In this document: positions 48,806-58,294 of the stretch, one piece after another | How positions within the stretch are numbered: position 1 is the stretch's first letter | Layout of the letters: each line of letters begins with the position of its first letter | Assembly (NCBI RefSeq): GCF_045290345.1 | Contig: NZ_CP155447.1 | Location: 7,750,001-7,814,000, forward strand | Reading direction: 5' to 3' | From: Singulisphaera sp045290345 | GTDB taxonomy: Bacteria > Planctomycetota > Planctomycetia > Isosphaerales > Isosphaeraceae | DNA length: 64,000 nucleotides | Position numbers and translations under genes: made by a program | The notes under the pieces: generated by a model | What the model was told of the DNA's origin: nothing | The model's database searches: none | The model's input: only the letters and a program-made list of their open reading frames with translations

Positions 48806-49216
48806 TCCCGTGCCCAGGCAACCGCGACGGTTCGGGTGCGGATCAGCAGCTCATGACCACGACGCGAGGGGCCCGGCTCATCACCGTCGAAGCAGCCCTC
48901 GCCGTCAAGGTTCCGCTGCCCGACGATCGGGTCCACCCGACCGGGATGCCACCGGACGGCTCGGCGATCGGGAATGACCGCTTCGGCTGAATGACCTTCG
49001 GCGGTGAGCGTTCCATTGGGAAGAGGTGAGCACGGGCGACGCGATCGGTCGCTGCCGGTCGGCCCATCCTTGACGGTGCCGGGGTGGGGGCGTCCAATTG
49101 ACGGAGCGGCTTCCATGCGACTATCTCGGTTTATGGAAATGGGTCGAGCCACTCGAACTCGCGCCGCCGGCTCGGTCGAGTCGGGGTTGAACGAGCTATT
49201 CCCAGGAGATGTCTTC
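48806..49216. other. Intergenic region without a supported gene
   Basis: 410 bases between the ATPase remnant and the next gene. Open frames are present in all directions, as expected at this GC content, but none has family similarity. It may be decayed coding sequence. Confidence 0.4.
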
Positions 49217-49636
49217 ATGCCACAAGTCAATCCTGACCCGCACGACAAGGGATACGTTTACCAGCCGACCCATGCGGTCACCGGCGACTTCCCGGCCGGG
49301 GTCGATGTCCAGGCCGTGCAGCGGGCACTCGTGGCCGCCGGGTTCGGAGCCGAGCAAGTGCAGATATTCCAGGGCGAGGCGGGGGCGGACCAGCTCGACC
49401 TCAAGGGGGAGCGGCACGGCGGCTGGGTCCAGTTCCGCCGCGCGCTCGAGCAACTGTTCGCCGACGAGACGATGGTCTTCGACCGGGCCGAGGAGTTGCT
49501 ACGGTCAGGCGGCGTGGTGGTGGTCGCGTTCACCGGCGGCGATGCCGCCCTGAAGGACCAAGCGGTCGATGTGCTGAAATCTCACGGCGGTCAGCCAGTG
49601 CGGTACTGGGGGGAGTGGACGGTCGATCGCCCGTGA
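49217..49636 (+). CDS. Small conserved hypothetical protein
   Basis: A 139-residue protein, start at 49217 with AGGAGA 8 bases upstream. The two halves look like small alpha/beta units: GVDVQAVQRALVAAGFGAEQ and GGVVVVAFTGGDAALKDQAV. The pattern resembles proteins with an ACT- or stress-protein-like fold that act on general stress, but this is a weak impression. No signal peptide. Confidence 0.65.
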   Translation: MPQVNPDPHDKGYVYQPTHAVTGDFPAGVDVQAVQRALVAAGFGAEQVQIFQGEAGADQLDLKGERHGGWVQFRRALEQLFADETMVFDRAEELLRSGGVVVVAFTGGDAALKDQAVDVLKSHGGQPVRYWGEWTVDRP

Positions 49637-49744
49637 GGCGGCAGAGCGCCCGGGAAGCGCCCGGCCAAGTTCACCGGCCGGGCGGCATTTCGGTGAAAAG
49701 CGGACTTGGGAAGGCCGTCATGGCGCATCCCTGAGGAGGGGACC

Positions 49745-49830
49745 ATGCAGTCGGGAAAACGTGTTCTGATCACGGCATCGGCCTGGCGATCGCGCGGGCC
49801 TTCGCGGCGGAAGGGGCGCAGTTGATGTGG
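49745..49830 (+). pseudogene. N-terminal remnant of a short-chain dehydrogenase
   Basis: A ribosome binding site (GAGGAGGGG) and ATG start a frame encoding MQSGKRVLIT. The NAD-binding signature continues in another frame as GIGLAIARAFAAEGAQLM, with part of the usual TGxxxGIG loop deleted. This is the first 30 residues of an SDR enzyme, frameshifted and cut; the rest of the gene is absent. Confidence 0.75.
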
Positions 49831-49845
49831 CCCGATCGCCGCCCG

Positions 49846-50124
49846 TTCGCCGCGGAGGACTGGTTCGACGGGACGGCCGAGGAGTACCGTGAGGAGGCCT
49901 CGACGTAAATCGCGTACTCCGGGCTCTTCCACGTCGATGAAGAGAAGAAGACGCTGGCCCATTCCCTGTTCGTGTCGCTGTTCCCGAATTGGACCGGACA
50001 GACCCAGCCCCGCGTGGTCGTGATCGAAAGAAATAGGCTGCGTCCCAGCACGGATACGCCGATCCGGTCTGCTGGGAAGGTGGTGATGTCGCATCTCGAA
50101 TGGCAGCGAGCGGACGAGAGATAG
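49846..50124 (+). pseudogene. Lipocalin-like domain remnant with nonsense codon
   Basis: The frame encodes FAAEDWFDGTAEEYREEAST, a stop (TAA at 49906-49908) where the family has Tyr, and then IAYSGLFHVDEEKKTLAHSL and VSLFPNWTGQTQPRVVVIE, ending at 50124. These match small lipocalin-like proteins of about 140 residues. The stop probably arose from TAC. It is joined in the same frame to the SDR remnant, so a deletion fused two decaying genes. Confidence 0.75.
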
Positions 50125-50207
50125 ATAGAGGTCGCCCGTTGTGTTTACGAACTCGCGGAGCATGGTGGCGATAAGCACCGACACTCAGGAAGGATACGAG
50201 GGCGAAC

Positions 50208-52028
50208 ATGCTAGATTCTCCGGTCGACATGGACCGCGACCACGTTCTGGGGCCGGCCGACGCGGAGCTGACCCTGGTCGAGTACGGCAGCTATGCGTGC
50301 CCCCGTTGCCACGCGGTCCACGAGGTCATCGAGGGGTTGCGGAGCCGATTCGGCGATCAGATGCGGTACGTGTTCCGGCACTTGCCCGTCGCCGAGAGCG
50401 TGGACGCGACCCGCGCCTCCGAGTTGGCGGAGTACGCCGCCCAGAAGACCGGACGGTTCTGGGAGGTCCACGAGGCGCTGATGGAGCGTGGGCCGGCGTT
50501 TGCAGAGAGCGACTTCGGGCGGATCGCGCGGGACTTCGACCTGTCGCCGGGCGACGCGCCGCACGAGCCCGCATTCGCGGCGGCGCAGGCGCGAGTGCGC
50601 GAGGACACCGAGGGCGCGCGGCGCAGCGGCGTGCGGGCGACGCCGACCTTCTTCATCAACGGTCGCCGCTATACAGGCGCCTGGGATGAAAGCTCGCTGG
50701 CCGACGCGATGCTCGGCTCGCTCGGCCATCGCATCCAGTCCGCAGCGTTTGAGTTCGTCCGCTGGGGGCCATCGTCGGGATTGCTCCTGGGGCTGGCGAC
50801 GTTACTCTCGCTGGGGCTCAGCAACTCCCCCCTCGGCCCGGCATTCGCGGCGTGGTGGGAGACGCCCCTGGGATTCCTGTGGGGAACGGGCGAATTTGCC
50901 CATTCGCTGCTGCACTGGGTCAACCACGGGCTCCTGACGATCTTCTTCTTTGTCGTCGGGCTTGAGATCAAACGCGAGTTCACCGTTGGCCACCTGGCGA
51001 CCTTTCGATCGGGTGCACTTCCGGTGATCGCCGCGCTGGGAGGCATCGTCCTGCCGGCGGCCATCTATGCATCGATCGCCCCGCCGGAACTAAAGCACGG
51101 GTGGGGCATTCCCATCGGGACCGACACGGCCTTCGCGGTCGCGCTGATCGTGCTGCTCGGCGCCCGCGTCCCCGTCGAGCTGCGCGTGTTCCTGACCGCG
51201 GCGGTCATCATCGACGACATCGTGGCGATTCTGGTCATCGCGCTGTTCTACAGCGGCGAGATCCACGCGAGCTACTTGATCGCAGCCGGCGCGGCGACGG
51301 CGTTGCTGGTCGGGCTCAACCGGGCCGGGGTGTACGCCGCCCTGCCCTACGCGGCCTGCGGCGTCGCCCTCTGGTTCTTCCTGCACGAGGCCGGATTGCA
51401 CGCCACGCTGGCGGGCGTGATCCTGGCCGTGCTCATCCCCGCGCTTCCGCCGGCGAACCTGAACGCGCTTTTGGCGCAGGCGGCGGCCGTGATCCACCTG
51501 GAGGACCGCCACACCGGCGAGGCGATGCGGCCCGGACCCTCCGAACCGGCCCTGCGCACGCTGGATGCGATCCACGCCCGGATCGAGTCTCCCGCCGACA
51601 AACTCCTCAGATCCGTCGAGCCGTGGTCGAGCTACGTGGTGCTGCCGGTCTTCGCCCTGGCGAACGCGGGCGTCGCCTGGTCGCCCGGTGTCCTCGAAGG
51701 GCAGGGACGACTGATCGGCGCGATCTCCCTGGGGCTGGTCCTCGGCAAGCCGATCGGGATCGTCCTGGCCGCGTGGCTCGCGGTACGCTCCGGCCTGGCC
51801 GCGAAGCCGGACGCATACTCGTGGCGCCAGTTGTGCGGTGCTGGGGCGCTCGGCGGCATCGGGTTCACGATGTCCCTGTTCATCGCGGGCGTGGCCTTTC
51901 CGGACCGGGCACATTACGCGGCCGCCAAGATCGCCATCTTCCTCGCCTCGTTGGCCGCCGGGGGAGTGGGCGTGCTGATCCTGTGGTCGAGCCCCGGAGC
52001 GGACGACGAGCGAGGTGAGGCACCATGA
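50208..52028 (+). CDS. nhaA: NhaA Na+/H+ antiporter with N-terminal DsbA-like thioredoxin domain
   Basis: A 606-residue fusion. Residues 1-165 form a DsbA-like thioredoxin fold with CPRC at 31-34 (EYGSYACPRCHAVHEV) and the cis-proline region GVRATPTFFINGRRY. Residues 180-600 are an NhaA antiporter with about 12 helices, including GTDTAFAVALIVLLG and the ion-binding Asp pair in VIIDDIVAILV. NhaA exports Na+ in exchange for protons. The start at 50208 has GAGG 7 bases upstream. Thioredoxin-NhaA fusions are known in other bacteria; no signal peptide is seen, so the thioredoxin part should be cytoplasmic. Confidence 0.94.
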   Translation: MLDSPVDMDRDHVLGPADAELTLVEYGSYACPRCHAVHEVIEGLRSRFGDQMRYVFRHLPVAESVDATRASELAEYAAQKTGRFWEVHEALMERGPAFAESDFGRIARDFDLSPGDAPHEPAFAAAQARVREDTEGARRSGVRATPTFFINGRRYTGAWDESSLADAMLGSLGHRIQSAAFEFVRWGPSSGLLLGLATLLSLGLSNSPLGPAFAAWWETPLGFLWGTGEFAHSLLHWVNHGLLTIFFFVVGLEIKREFTVGHLATFRSGALPVIAALGGIVLPAAIYASIAPPELKHGWGIPIGTDTAFAVALIVLLGARVPVELRVFLTAAVIIDDIVAILVIALFYSGEIHASYLIAAGAATALLVGLNRAGVYAALPYAACGVALWFFLHEAGLHATLAGVILAVLIPALPPANLNALLAQAAAVIHLEDRHTGEAMRPGPSEPALRTLDAIHARIESPADKLLRSVEPWSSYVVLPVFALANAGVAWSPGVLEGQGRLIGAISLGLVLGKPIGIVLAAWLAVRSGLAAKPDAYSWRQLCGAGALGGIGFTMSLFIAGVAFPDRAHYAAAKIAIFLASLAAGGVGVLILWSSPGADDERGEAP

Positions 52029-52257
52029 GTCTCGCGGGATACCACGGCGGCTGGCGATCGTGCACGCGTAGGCTCGACCTCGCCGACCTGCTCAACGAGG
52101 AAGCTCCTGGAGTCGCATGAAGGGCAGCGGATTGAAATTCGCTCGGTCGGCGTGGTCCTCTCCGGGCTACGTACGTATGTGCGGGTGAGCCGATGACGCG
52201 TATGATGGATAAGGCGGCGATCCTGCCACACCGGCCTGATCTCGGAGGCGATGTTTT

Positions 52258-53784
52258 TTGACCCCCGATCCCCACCCGCAGGCAACCACGGAACAGTCGC
52301 CATTCGAGACGGCCAGTCCGGCCGGGGCCGGACTGGTAGACGTCGTGACCTCAGCGGCTTCGCCGCCGCCGGTCGCGGCTGCCCCCCGTCCGGCCACGCC
52401 GACCTCGTCGCCGCGGCGTAGGGTTTGGGGGCGGGCTACCGGGTTGGCGGCCGGCCTGCTGGCTCTCGTGGCCGTCGCCTGGTGGGCGTGGCCCCGGATC
52501 GCCGAGTGGCTCAATACCGTCTCGACCGACGACGCCTACGTGGATAGCCACGTCACCATCGTCGCCCCCCGGGTGCCCGGCCAGGTCGCCCGCGTGCTGG
52601 TGGACGACAACGCCCGGGTCAAGAAGGGGGACCTCCTGGTCGAGCTGGACCGGGAGCCGTACCAGAATCAGGTCGAACTGAAGCGGTCCGGGGTCGAGGT
52701 CGCCGAGGCGGACTTGTCGGCGGCCGAGAGCCGGGTCCGAGGTGACCTTGCCTTGGCCCGCGCCCAGCGGTGGAAGCTTCAAATGGCCATCGAGGGCGTG
52801 AACAACCAGGTGGCCACCCTCCGGTCCCAGGTGGCCGCCCTCCGGAGCAAGGAGGCTTCCCGGGACCTCGCCAAAATCGAACTCGCCCGGACCGAGCAGT
52901 TGCTCCGTAAAGGCGCGTCCTCCCGCGAGGAGTTCGACCAGGGCATGAGTGCATACAAGGTGGCCGAGGCCCAGGTCCGCCAGGCCGCCGAGGACGTGCG
53001 CGTCGGCCGCGCCTCGCTCGGCCTGCCGCCCGACCCGCCCGACGGCGGGAGCCCTGCCGACGTCCCGGCCGACCTCGACCAGACGTTCTCCGGAGTCCGC
53101 CAGGCACTCGCCGACCTGATCCAGACCATCGCCCAGGTCGGACTCCCCCTGGCCACCAGCGAGGCCACACCGTCCCAGTTCCTGGCCGAGTTCCGCAAGC
53201 AGGACGACGAGGGCAACGTCGACCGGATCTTCGCCAAGCTGGTGCCCGACGCCCCGGCCGTCAAGCAGGCCCGCGCCAAGGTCGCGCAGGCCCAGCGCGA
53301 CCTGGCCCTGGCCGACCTGGACCTGCGGTACTGCGACGTCCGCGCCGAGATCGACGGGGTGGTGTCCCGCAGGGCCGTCAACCCCGGCAACCACGTCGTG
53401 GCCGGCCAGCAGATGATGGCCGTCCGGTCGCTCACCGAGGTGTGGGTCGATTGCCATTTCAAGGAGACCCAGTTGGTCGACGTCCGGATCGGCCACCCGG
53501 TCGACCTCCGGGTCGACGCCTATCCGGGCCGGGTGTTCCGCGGCCGGGTGAGCGGCTTCGCGCCCGGGACCGGGGCGGCCCTCGCTGTCCTGCCCGCCGA
53601 GAATGCCACCGGGAACTTCGTCAAGGTGGTCCAGCGGCTGACCGTCCGGGTCGACCTGGCGGAGCCGAACTCGCCCGAGGCCCCGCTCGCCGCCGGCCTG
53701 TCCGTCGTGCCGGTCGTAAGGATCCGGGAGGAGCCCACCGGGCCGGACGCCGGGGCCCGGCTCCAGTCAGGTGGCGGCAGATGA
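52258..53784 (+). CDS. HlyD/EmrA-family membrane fusion protein
   Basis: A 508-residue periplasmic adaptor. The TTG start at 52258 is supported by GGAGG 9 bases upstream and by the absence of any in-frame ATG before the membrane helix. A Pro/Ala-rich cytoplasmic tail precedes one helix (LAAGLLALVAVAWWAW), followed by SVSTDDAYVDSHVTIVAPRV-like lipoyl strands and a long coiled coil (about 135-340), then the second lipoyl half and a beta-barrel. It links the MFS pump encoded next (4-base overlap) to an outer membrane channel; drugs or other toxic compounds are the likely cargo. Confidence 0.93.
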   Translation: MTPDPHPQATTEQSPFETASPAGAGLVDVVTSAASPPPVAAAPRPATPTSSPRRRVWGRATGLAAGLLALVAVAWWAWPRIAEWLNTVSTDDAYVDSHVTIVAPRVPGQVARVLVDDNARVKKGDLLVELDREPYQNQVELKRSGVEVAEADLSAAESRVRGDLALARAQRWKLQMAIEGVNNQVATLRSQVAALRSKEASRDLAKIELARTEQLLRKGASSREEFDQGMSAYKVAEAQVRQAAEDVRVGRASLGLPPDPPDGGSPADVPADLDQTFSGVRQALADLIQTIAQVGLPLATSEATPSQFLAEFRKQDDEGNVDRIFAKLVPDAPAVKQARAKVAQAQRDLALADLDLRYCDVRAEIDGVVSRRAVNPGNHVVAGQQMMAVRSLTEVWVDCHFKETQLVDVRIGHPVDLRVDAYPGRVFRGRVSGFAPGTGAALAVLPAENATGNFVKVVQRLTVRVDLAEPNSPEAPLAAGLSVVPVVRIREEPTGPDAGARLQSGGGR

Positions 53785-55364
53785 CACGGACTCCGACGGT
53801 CCAGGGCGTCATGGTGATCGGAAGGGGGCCGGACCGGCGGGGGCTGGCCGCCGTGCTGGCCCTGGCCGGGATGACTCTCATCGCGGTGGTCTCGGTGAGC
53901 CTGCCGGTGGCATCCACTCGTCACGTGGCCGGCGGGGTCGGGGCGGCCCGGCGCGAAGCGGTGTGGGTGGTGAACGCGTACCTGGCGGCCAGCGTCGTCG
54001 CCGCCCCCCTGGCCTCCCGCCTGGCCGATCGGGTCGGTCGCCGTCGGGCGTGCCTGGGGTGCGTCGCGGGCTTCACCATCGCCACCGCCCTGTGCGGGAC
54101 GGCCACCTCCCTCGCGGGGCTGATCGCCGCGCGGCTGCTCCAGGGGCTGCTCGGCGGGATCTTGGTGCCGCTCGCCCAGGCCAGTCTGGCGGACCTCGCC
54201 CGGCCCGGGCGGCCGAGCCCCCTGGCTGGCTTCAGCATCGCCCTGCTGATCGGCCCGGCGTTCGGCCCGGCGATCGGCGGATGGCTGACCGACGCGTATT
54301 CCTGGCGCGTCATGTTCCTGGCCGGCGTCCCGGTCGGACTCTTCGCCCTGGCGGTATGCGCCCGCTGGCTGCCGGACGACGCCCCCGAACGGTCGACCCC
54401 CGGGCGGTTCGACTGGGTCGGCGCGACCCTGCTGGTCGTCGGACTGGCCTGCCTGGAAATCGTGCTGACCGAGGGGCAGGTGTGGGATTGGTTCGAGTCC
54501 CGGACCGTGGTCGTCCTGAGCGCCGGGGCGGCGGTTGCCCTCGCGGCGGTCGCGGCCCGATGCCTGTGGGGGCCCGACCCGCTCATCAGGCTCGACCTCC
54601 TGCGCGACCGCCATTTCCTCGCCTGCGTCGCCCTGGGGGCCGCGACGACCTGCGTCTACGTCGGGTCACTGAGCGTCATCTCCCGGATGGTCGTCGGGCT
54701 GATGGGCTACGCTGCGGCGAATGTCGCGGAGCTGGTCGCCCCGGCCGCCCTGACCCTGCTCGTGCTGGTCCCGGTGCTGGCGGCCGCGGCCGGGGGAGCG
54801 GGCGGTCGGCTGGTGCCCGTCGTCGGGCTGGTCACCCTGTCCGGGGGCGCCCTCTGGCTCTCGGCCGGCAACCTGCTGGTCGCGCCGAGCCAGGTGCTCT
54901 GGCCCCGCGCGGTCATCGTCGTCGGGATGACCCTGACCCTGAGCGCCGTGAACGCCGCCGCCTTGCGGGGATTCGTCCCCTCGCTGCGGGCCGACGCAGC
55001 GTCCGTGTATAACCTGTTCCGCAACCTGGGGGCGAGCGTCGGGGTGTGCCTGGTCACCGTGGCCGGCGAGCGGGGCCTCCAGGCACGCCTCAGCCGGCTG
55101 ACCGAGGCCCACCTCGACGCCCTGAATCCTGCCGTGACCGAGCGGCTCCGGGAGACGGCGGCCCGGTTCCTGCCAGGACCGGCGGCCGGCGATCCGGTGA
55201 CCGCGGATTTCCTCGCATTGAAGTCCTTGGATGACCTCCGACAGCAGCAGGCCCAGGGGCTGGCCTACTTCGATACCCTCCTGTTGTGCGGCGTCGCGGC
55301 GGCGGCGTTGATCCCGCTCATCTTCCTGCTCGATCGTCGCCGGGTCGCCCAGCGCCCCGGATAA
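53781..55364 (+). CDS. DHA2-family MFS multidrug transporter
   Basis: A 527-residue 14-helix MFS efflux pump. The motifs LASRLADRVGRRRACLG (motif A) and LLQGLLGGILVPLAQASLAD are typical of EmrB/DHA2 proteins. The ATG overlaps the stop codon of the HlyD gene (ATGA) with AGGTGG 7 bases upstream, so both are translated together as an EmrAB-like pair. One unusual trait is the high Ala/Gly content of the C-terminal half. No local regulator gene is visible. Confidence 0.93.
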   Translation: MTRTPTVQGVMVIGRGPDRRGLAAVLALAGMTLIAVVSVSLPVASTRHVAGGVGAARREAVWVVNAYLAASVVAAPLASRLADRVGRRRACLGCVAGFTIATALCGTATSLAGLIAARLLQGLLGGILVPLAQASLADLARPGRPSPLAGFSIALLIGPAFGPAIGGWLTDAYSWRVMFLAGVPVGLFALAVCARWLPDDAPERSTPGRFDWVGATLLVVGLACLEIVLTEGQVWDWFESRTVVVLSAGAAVALAAVAARCLWGPDPLIRLDLLRDRHFLACVALGAATTCVYVGSLSVISRMVVGLMGYAAANVAELVAPAALTLLVLVPVLAAAAGGAGGRLVPVVGLVTLSGGALWLSAGNLLVAPSQVLWPRAVIVVGMTLTLSAVNAAALRGFVPSLRADAASVYNLFRNLGASVGVCLVTVAGERGLQARLSRLTEAHLDALNPAVTERLRETAARFLPGPAAGDPVTADFLALKSLDDLRQQQAQGLAYFDTLLLCGVAAAALIPLIFLLDRRRVAQRPG

Positions 55365-55711
55365 CCGGATTCGGCATCCGCGGTCCCGTGAGGGACGGCA
55401 ACCGAGGTCGTAGGTATTCGAGGGCGGCGAGGCGATCTTGGGCCGGGCCGAGGAGGTGTGGAACTGGGAGAGTGGACGGGTCGGTGCGGCCCAAGAATCT
55501 GTGCCGACGTATGAGCGTTGCATACGGAGATGACCCTGCCGCCGTGTGCGATCGACCTCACCCCCGGCATGCTGCTCCGAAGTTTGGCAAAAGACAGAAA
55601 TGAGAGGACGAGACATAATTCCAGTCCTCTCTTTGAAAATTAATGACGTCGGGACGCCTGCAAGAAAACACCACGCCTGCAATTTTGGGGGGCAGTCTAT
55701 ACGCTACACAT
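55365..55711. other. Convergent intergenic region
   Basis: 347 bases between the ends of the MFS gene and the hypothetical gene on the minus strand. No gene or clear hairpin terminator is seen. Confidence 0.4.
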
Positions 55712-56314
55712 TCAAAAGGGCGTATAAATCTGTTTCTTGTCAGGCTTTTTCTCAAACACATCCGTGGCGACCATAACAAGGTTTCCGTGTTGAAACCGAT
55801 AGGTCTCTTCGACGTAGTCGAGCAGGATAGCTCGAGACTGCGGATAGATTCTCGGGCCCACTCGAATCGTGGCAATCCATCCACCTTCAGGCAATTGCTC
55901 GACTTCTTTAATGACGCCACGCCAGCCGGAAACGCGCCCCTGAATCTGTTGAAAGTAGGGGTCGTTCTGCAGCCAGGCAAAATGCAAGGCCCGATCAGCA
56001 TAAGGTGCGTCGTGGCGTGACAAGAACTCTGCAACACGCGATTGTAGCATCTTGGAGTCTTTGTCTGCCTCATGATGCGGACGTATAAGTGTGTCGACTC
56101 GATCGGGTTGTGGGACGTCCAGCGATTTCAGCGAGGGTTGCCCAGGGTGAGGGCTCTTCGCCAGTGCCCTTGCCCTTTCAGCCTTTGCCCGACTGATACG
56201 TGCGGAATCGCGGCCTTTCGGAGCGTCCTCTGCTCCAACTTCAGCAGCAATGGAAAGCAATGCCACCGAAGCAGCAATCGCACGCCAAGCATTCCCGTTT
56301 GAATTGAGAGTCAT
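55712..56314 (-). CDS. Hypothetical exported protein
   Basis: A 200-residue protein with a signal peptide (IAASVALLSIAAEVGA). The mature part begins with a charged region (ARISRAKAERARALAKSPHP) and a beta-rich C-terminal domain (WIATIRVGPRIYPQSRAILL). The start at 56314 is the last Met before the signal peptide. It is in AT-richer DNA than the efflux genes. No family is recognised. Confidence 0.6.
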   Translation of the reverse strand: MTLNSNGNAWRAIAASVALLSIAAEVGAEDAPKGRDSARISRAKAERARALAKSPHPGQPSLKSLDVPQPDRVDTLIRPHHEADKDSKMLQSRVAEFLSRHDAPYADRALHFAWLQNDPYFQQIQGRVSGWRGVIKEVEQLPEGGWIATIRVGPRIYPQSRAILLDYVEETYRFQHGNLVMVATDVFEKKPDKKQIYTPF

Positions 56315-56832
56315 TTTGAGGAATCCCTCAAGGCCAGGTTTGGTCAAATAGTTCAATATGTTTGAAATCAGTTGAACATTGGTTGAATGTAGTTGATTGG
56401 GTTTCGCGTCATCGGGCGGCATAAGCCGATTTATGTCTAACGTCCGGTTTTCAGGATTGCCTAAGCTTGTTTTTGTTAATGTAACGTAAAAAGCACCCAT
56501 TGATTGGTATTTGATGCTACCGCAAAATCGTAATATCGGATCCCGGCCCATAGTTTGTATTTCAGTTCTGTTTGGCCAAGACCTTGCGCTACGATGCCGA
56601 TATTTAAAACTTTGTTATCTGTTGTTTTTGATATCCATTGATAATGATTCGTATTTGATTGATAGGGGTCCGTTTTGGATTATTGGGGGTGATATCTGAA
56701 GTGGTCCCCAATGTCCAGACCACTCGGCCCGGTTTTCAAGTTATGCTTCGCCCCCACCCTCCCCTCTCAAGGCCCGACCGGCTCGGCACGCAATCGGTGG
56801 CCGGAACGAACGCGGGACTTCCCCCCCCGCAC
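56315..56832. other. AT-rich intergenic region ending in transposase debris
   Basis: About 520 bases. The stretch 56440-56700 is clearly AT-rich compared with the window. The upper end contains the duplicated transposase tail at 56760. No gene is seen. Confidence 0.45.
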
Positions 56833-56862
56833 TCCCCTCTCAAGGCTCGACTGGCTCAGCAC
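56760..56862. repeat. Duplicated 3' end of the IS3-type transposase
   Basis: The 30 bases at 56760-56789 and 56833-56862 match at 27 positions and both contain the end of the transposase frame (reading AEPV-x-P then stop on the minus strand). The outer copy is a detached fragment, so at least two related elements lay here. Confidence 0.7.
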
Positions 56863-57390
56863 TATGGTAGACCTCGGCGGGCGTGCGATAGGCCAAGCTC
56901 TGGTGCAAGCGTTTGTGGTTGTAAAACACAAACCACCTTTCAAGGCCAGCTTCCAACTTTCTGACGCTGCGATATGCGTTCAAGTAAATGGAATCGTGTT
57001 TAAGAGCCCGCCGCAGCCGCTCGACGAACACGTTGTCCAACGCCCTCCCGCGTCCGTCCATGCTCACGGCGATCCCTTCCGCCTCAAGCCGCCCGGTGAA
57101 GGCCCACGCTGTGAACTACACGCCCTGGTCGGAGTTGAAGATCTCAGGGCGTCCTCCCTCCAACACCGCATCCAACGCCTCCAGGCAGAACCGACCGTCG
57201 AGCGTGTTCGACAGCCGCCAAGAGAGCACGAACCGGCTGTGCCAGTCGAGTACCGCCGCAAGGAACATGAAGCCCTGGTTGAGCGGGAGGTACGTCACGT
57301 CGGTGGACCAAACCTGATTGCGTCGCACAGCCGGCACGCAGGCAGCCCTGAGGGAGATTTGGCAACGGCCGGCCCCGTGGGAGCGGTAAC
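56840..57390 (-). pseudogene. IS3-family transposase (integrase part), interrupted by a stop codon
   Basis: The minus strand reads NQVWSTDVTYLPLNQGFMFL and VLDWHSRFVLSWRLSNTLDG, the rve integrase core with its first Asp, then FNSDQGV (second Asp), a TAG stop at 57118-57116 where the family has Gln, and, in the same frame, FTAWAFTGRLEAEGIAVSMD and ERLRRALKHDSIYLNAY (with the Glu region) to 56840. The N-terminal HTH part is missing. One nonsense change and the 5' truncation make it inactive. Confidence 0.85.
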
Positions 57391-57442
57391 GGTGAACTAT
57401 GCAAGATGTCGTCCGCGTCCCAGCCGCTGGCTCTCGACGAAC

Positions 57443-57700
57443 TCAACGGTCCGAAGAGCGGCTGGGCATTGGCGCGGTCGGTGTTGGGCGAGTCGGCTCG
57501 TCTGCGAGGATTGGATCTCGATCGGATCGGGTTGGTCGACGCGGTGCGTTGGTCGATTGATGGATTGGAATCGAGAAGAGGGGGACATCTCTGTGTTCGT
57601 GGTCCACCCGTCGCGTCGCGGCCGAGTCAAGCGGCGGGTGGTGAGACGAAGGCCAGAAGCGATACTTACGCATAAACAAGAAACGAGTTTTATTGCGTAA
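57443..57700 (+). pseudogene. C-terminal remnant of an IS4-type transposase
   Basis: GLDLDRIGLVDAVRWSI resembles the D-P-D-R-x-S-F-x-x-A-L-R segment of IS4-like transposases; after a frameshift, VVHPSRRGRVKRRVVRRRPE and the final ILTHKQ match the basic C-terminus (PRVVKRRPK-x-Y-x-L-M-x-K-P). The catalytic part is missing. Confidence 0.65.
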
Positions 57701-57742
57701 GTTGTTGGCGATAGAATGCTTTGAGTCTATCTTTGGGGCAGT

Positions 57743-57760
57743 TCCCTCCGTCCCCATTTT
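57743..57760 (-). repeat. Partial copy of the RAYT-associated sequence
   Basis: On the minus strand the bases read AAAATGGGGACGGAGGGAA, close to the AAAAAGGGGACGGAGGGAAT found before the RAYT gene. It lies between the IS4 remnant and the tautomerase gene. Confidence 0.55.
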
Positions 57761-57773
57761 GTTGTCTGCTCAG

Positions 57774-58013
57774 TCAGGTAACGGGCCCGGTCGGCGACTC
57801 ACCGGCGGCGATCGCTTTGACATCAGACGTGGTGAACGCCTTGCCTGCGATGCCCCAACTGCCGCTCTTTACCTCCTCAATGATCACGGTGGTGACCGCT
57901 CGCATGTTCTCGCCTTCGATGGTGACCATCGCGTCGGTGAGCTTGCGAATCATCTCTTCCTTCTGGGGCTCCGAGAAAACGCCCTCAATGAGCTTCACCT
58001 GGATAAGAGGCAT
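57774..58013 (-). CDS. 4-oxalocrotonate tautomerase-family protein
   Basis: A 79-residue tautomerase, the usual size for the 4-OT family. It begins MPLIQVKLIEGVFSEPQKEE, so Pro-1 after Met removal can serve as the catalytic base. The C-terminal part (VTTVIIEEVKSGSWGIAGKA) is typical. AAGGAG lies 8 bases before the ATG. Members form hexamers and ketonise enols in aromatic degradation, but no such pathway is near, so the role is open. Confidence 0.9.
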   Translation of the reverse strand: MPLIQVKLIEGVFSEPQKEEMIRKLTDAMVTIEGENMRAVTTVIIEEVKSGSWGIAGKAFTTSDVKAIAAGESPTGPVT

Positions 58014-58294
58014 GGTGCATACTCCTTGACTGTGTCAAATGACTCGATGTCATGCCAAACTGGGATGTGATCCAACGCTTAACTTGGATTGCCGTGGGGC
58101 CGTATGAACCTTCCAGACGGCCGTGAAACAGGGGCACGGCGCCACCGTTCACGATGGGCCGGGCGGGAGAAGATGTCGGGAACCCGGTTCTCCATGGGCT
58201 TCTCCTCGAGTATTCTCCCACAATAAGTAAGTCGTCAGGGAGGTCCAAGAAGCGTCTTTGAACGCTCTCCTGACGAGTTTGGGGCGGATCCGGC

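Noticed and set aside
49004..49216. An N-terminal extension of 71 residues for the gene at 49217
   Set aside because: The extension has no coding character, while the ATG at 49217 has a well-spaced AGGAGA.
48220..49248. A 342-residue open frame on the minus strand across the ATPase remnant
   Set aside because: It overlaps the recognisable ATPase sequence on the other strand and shows no family pattern.
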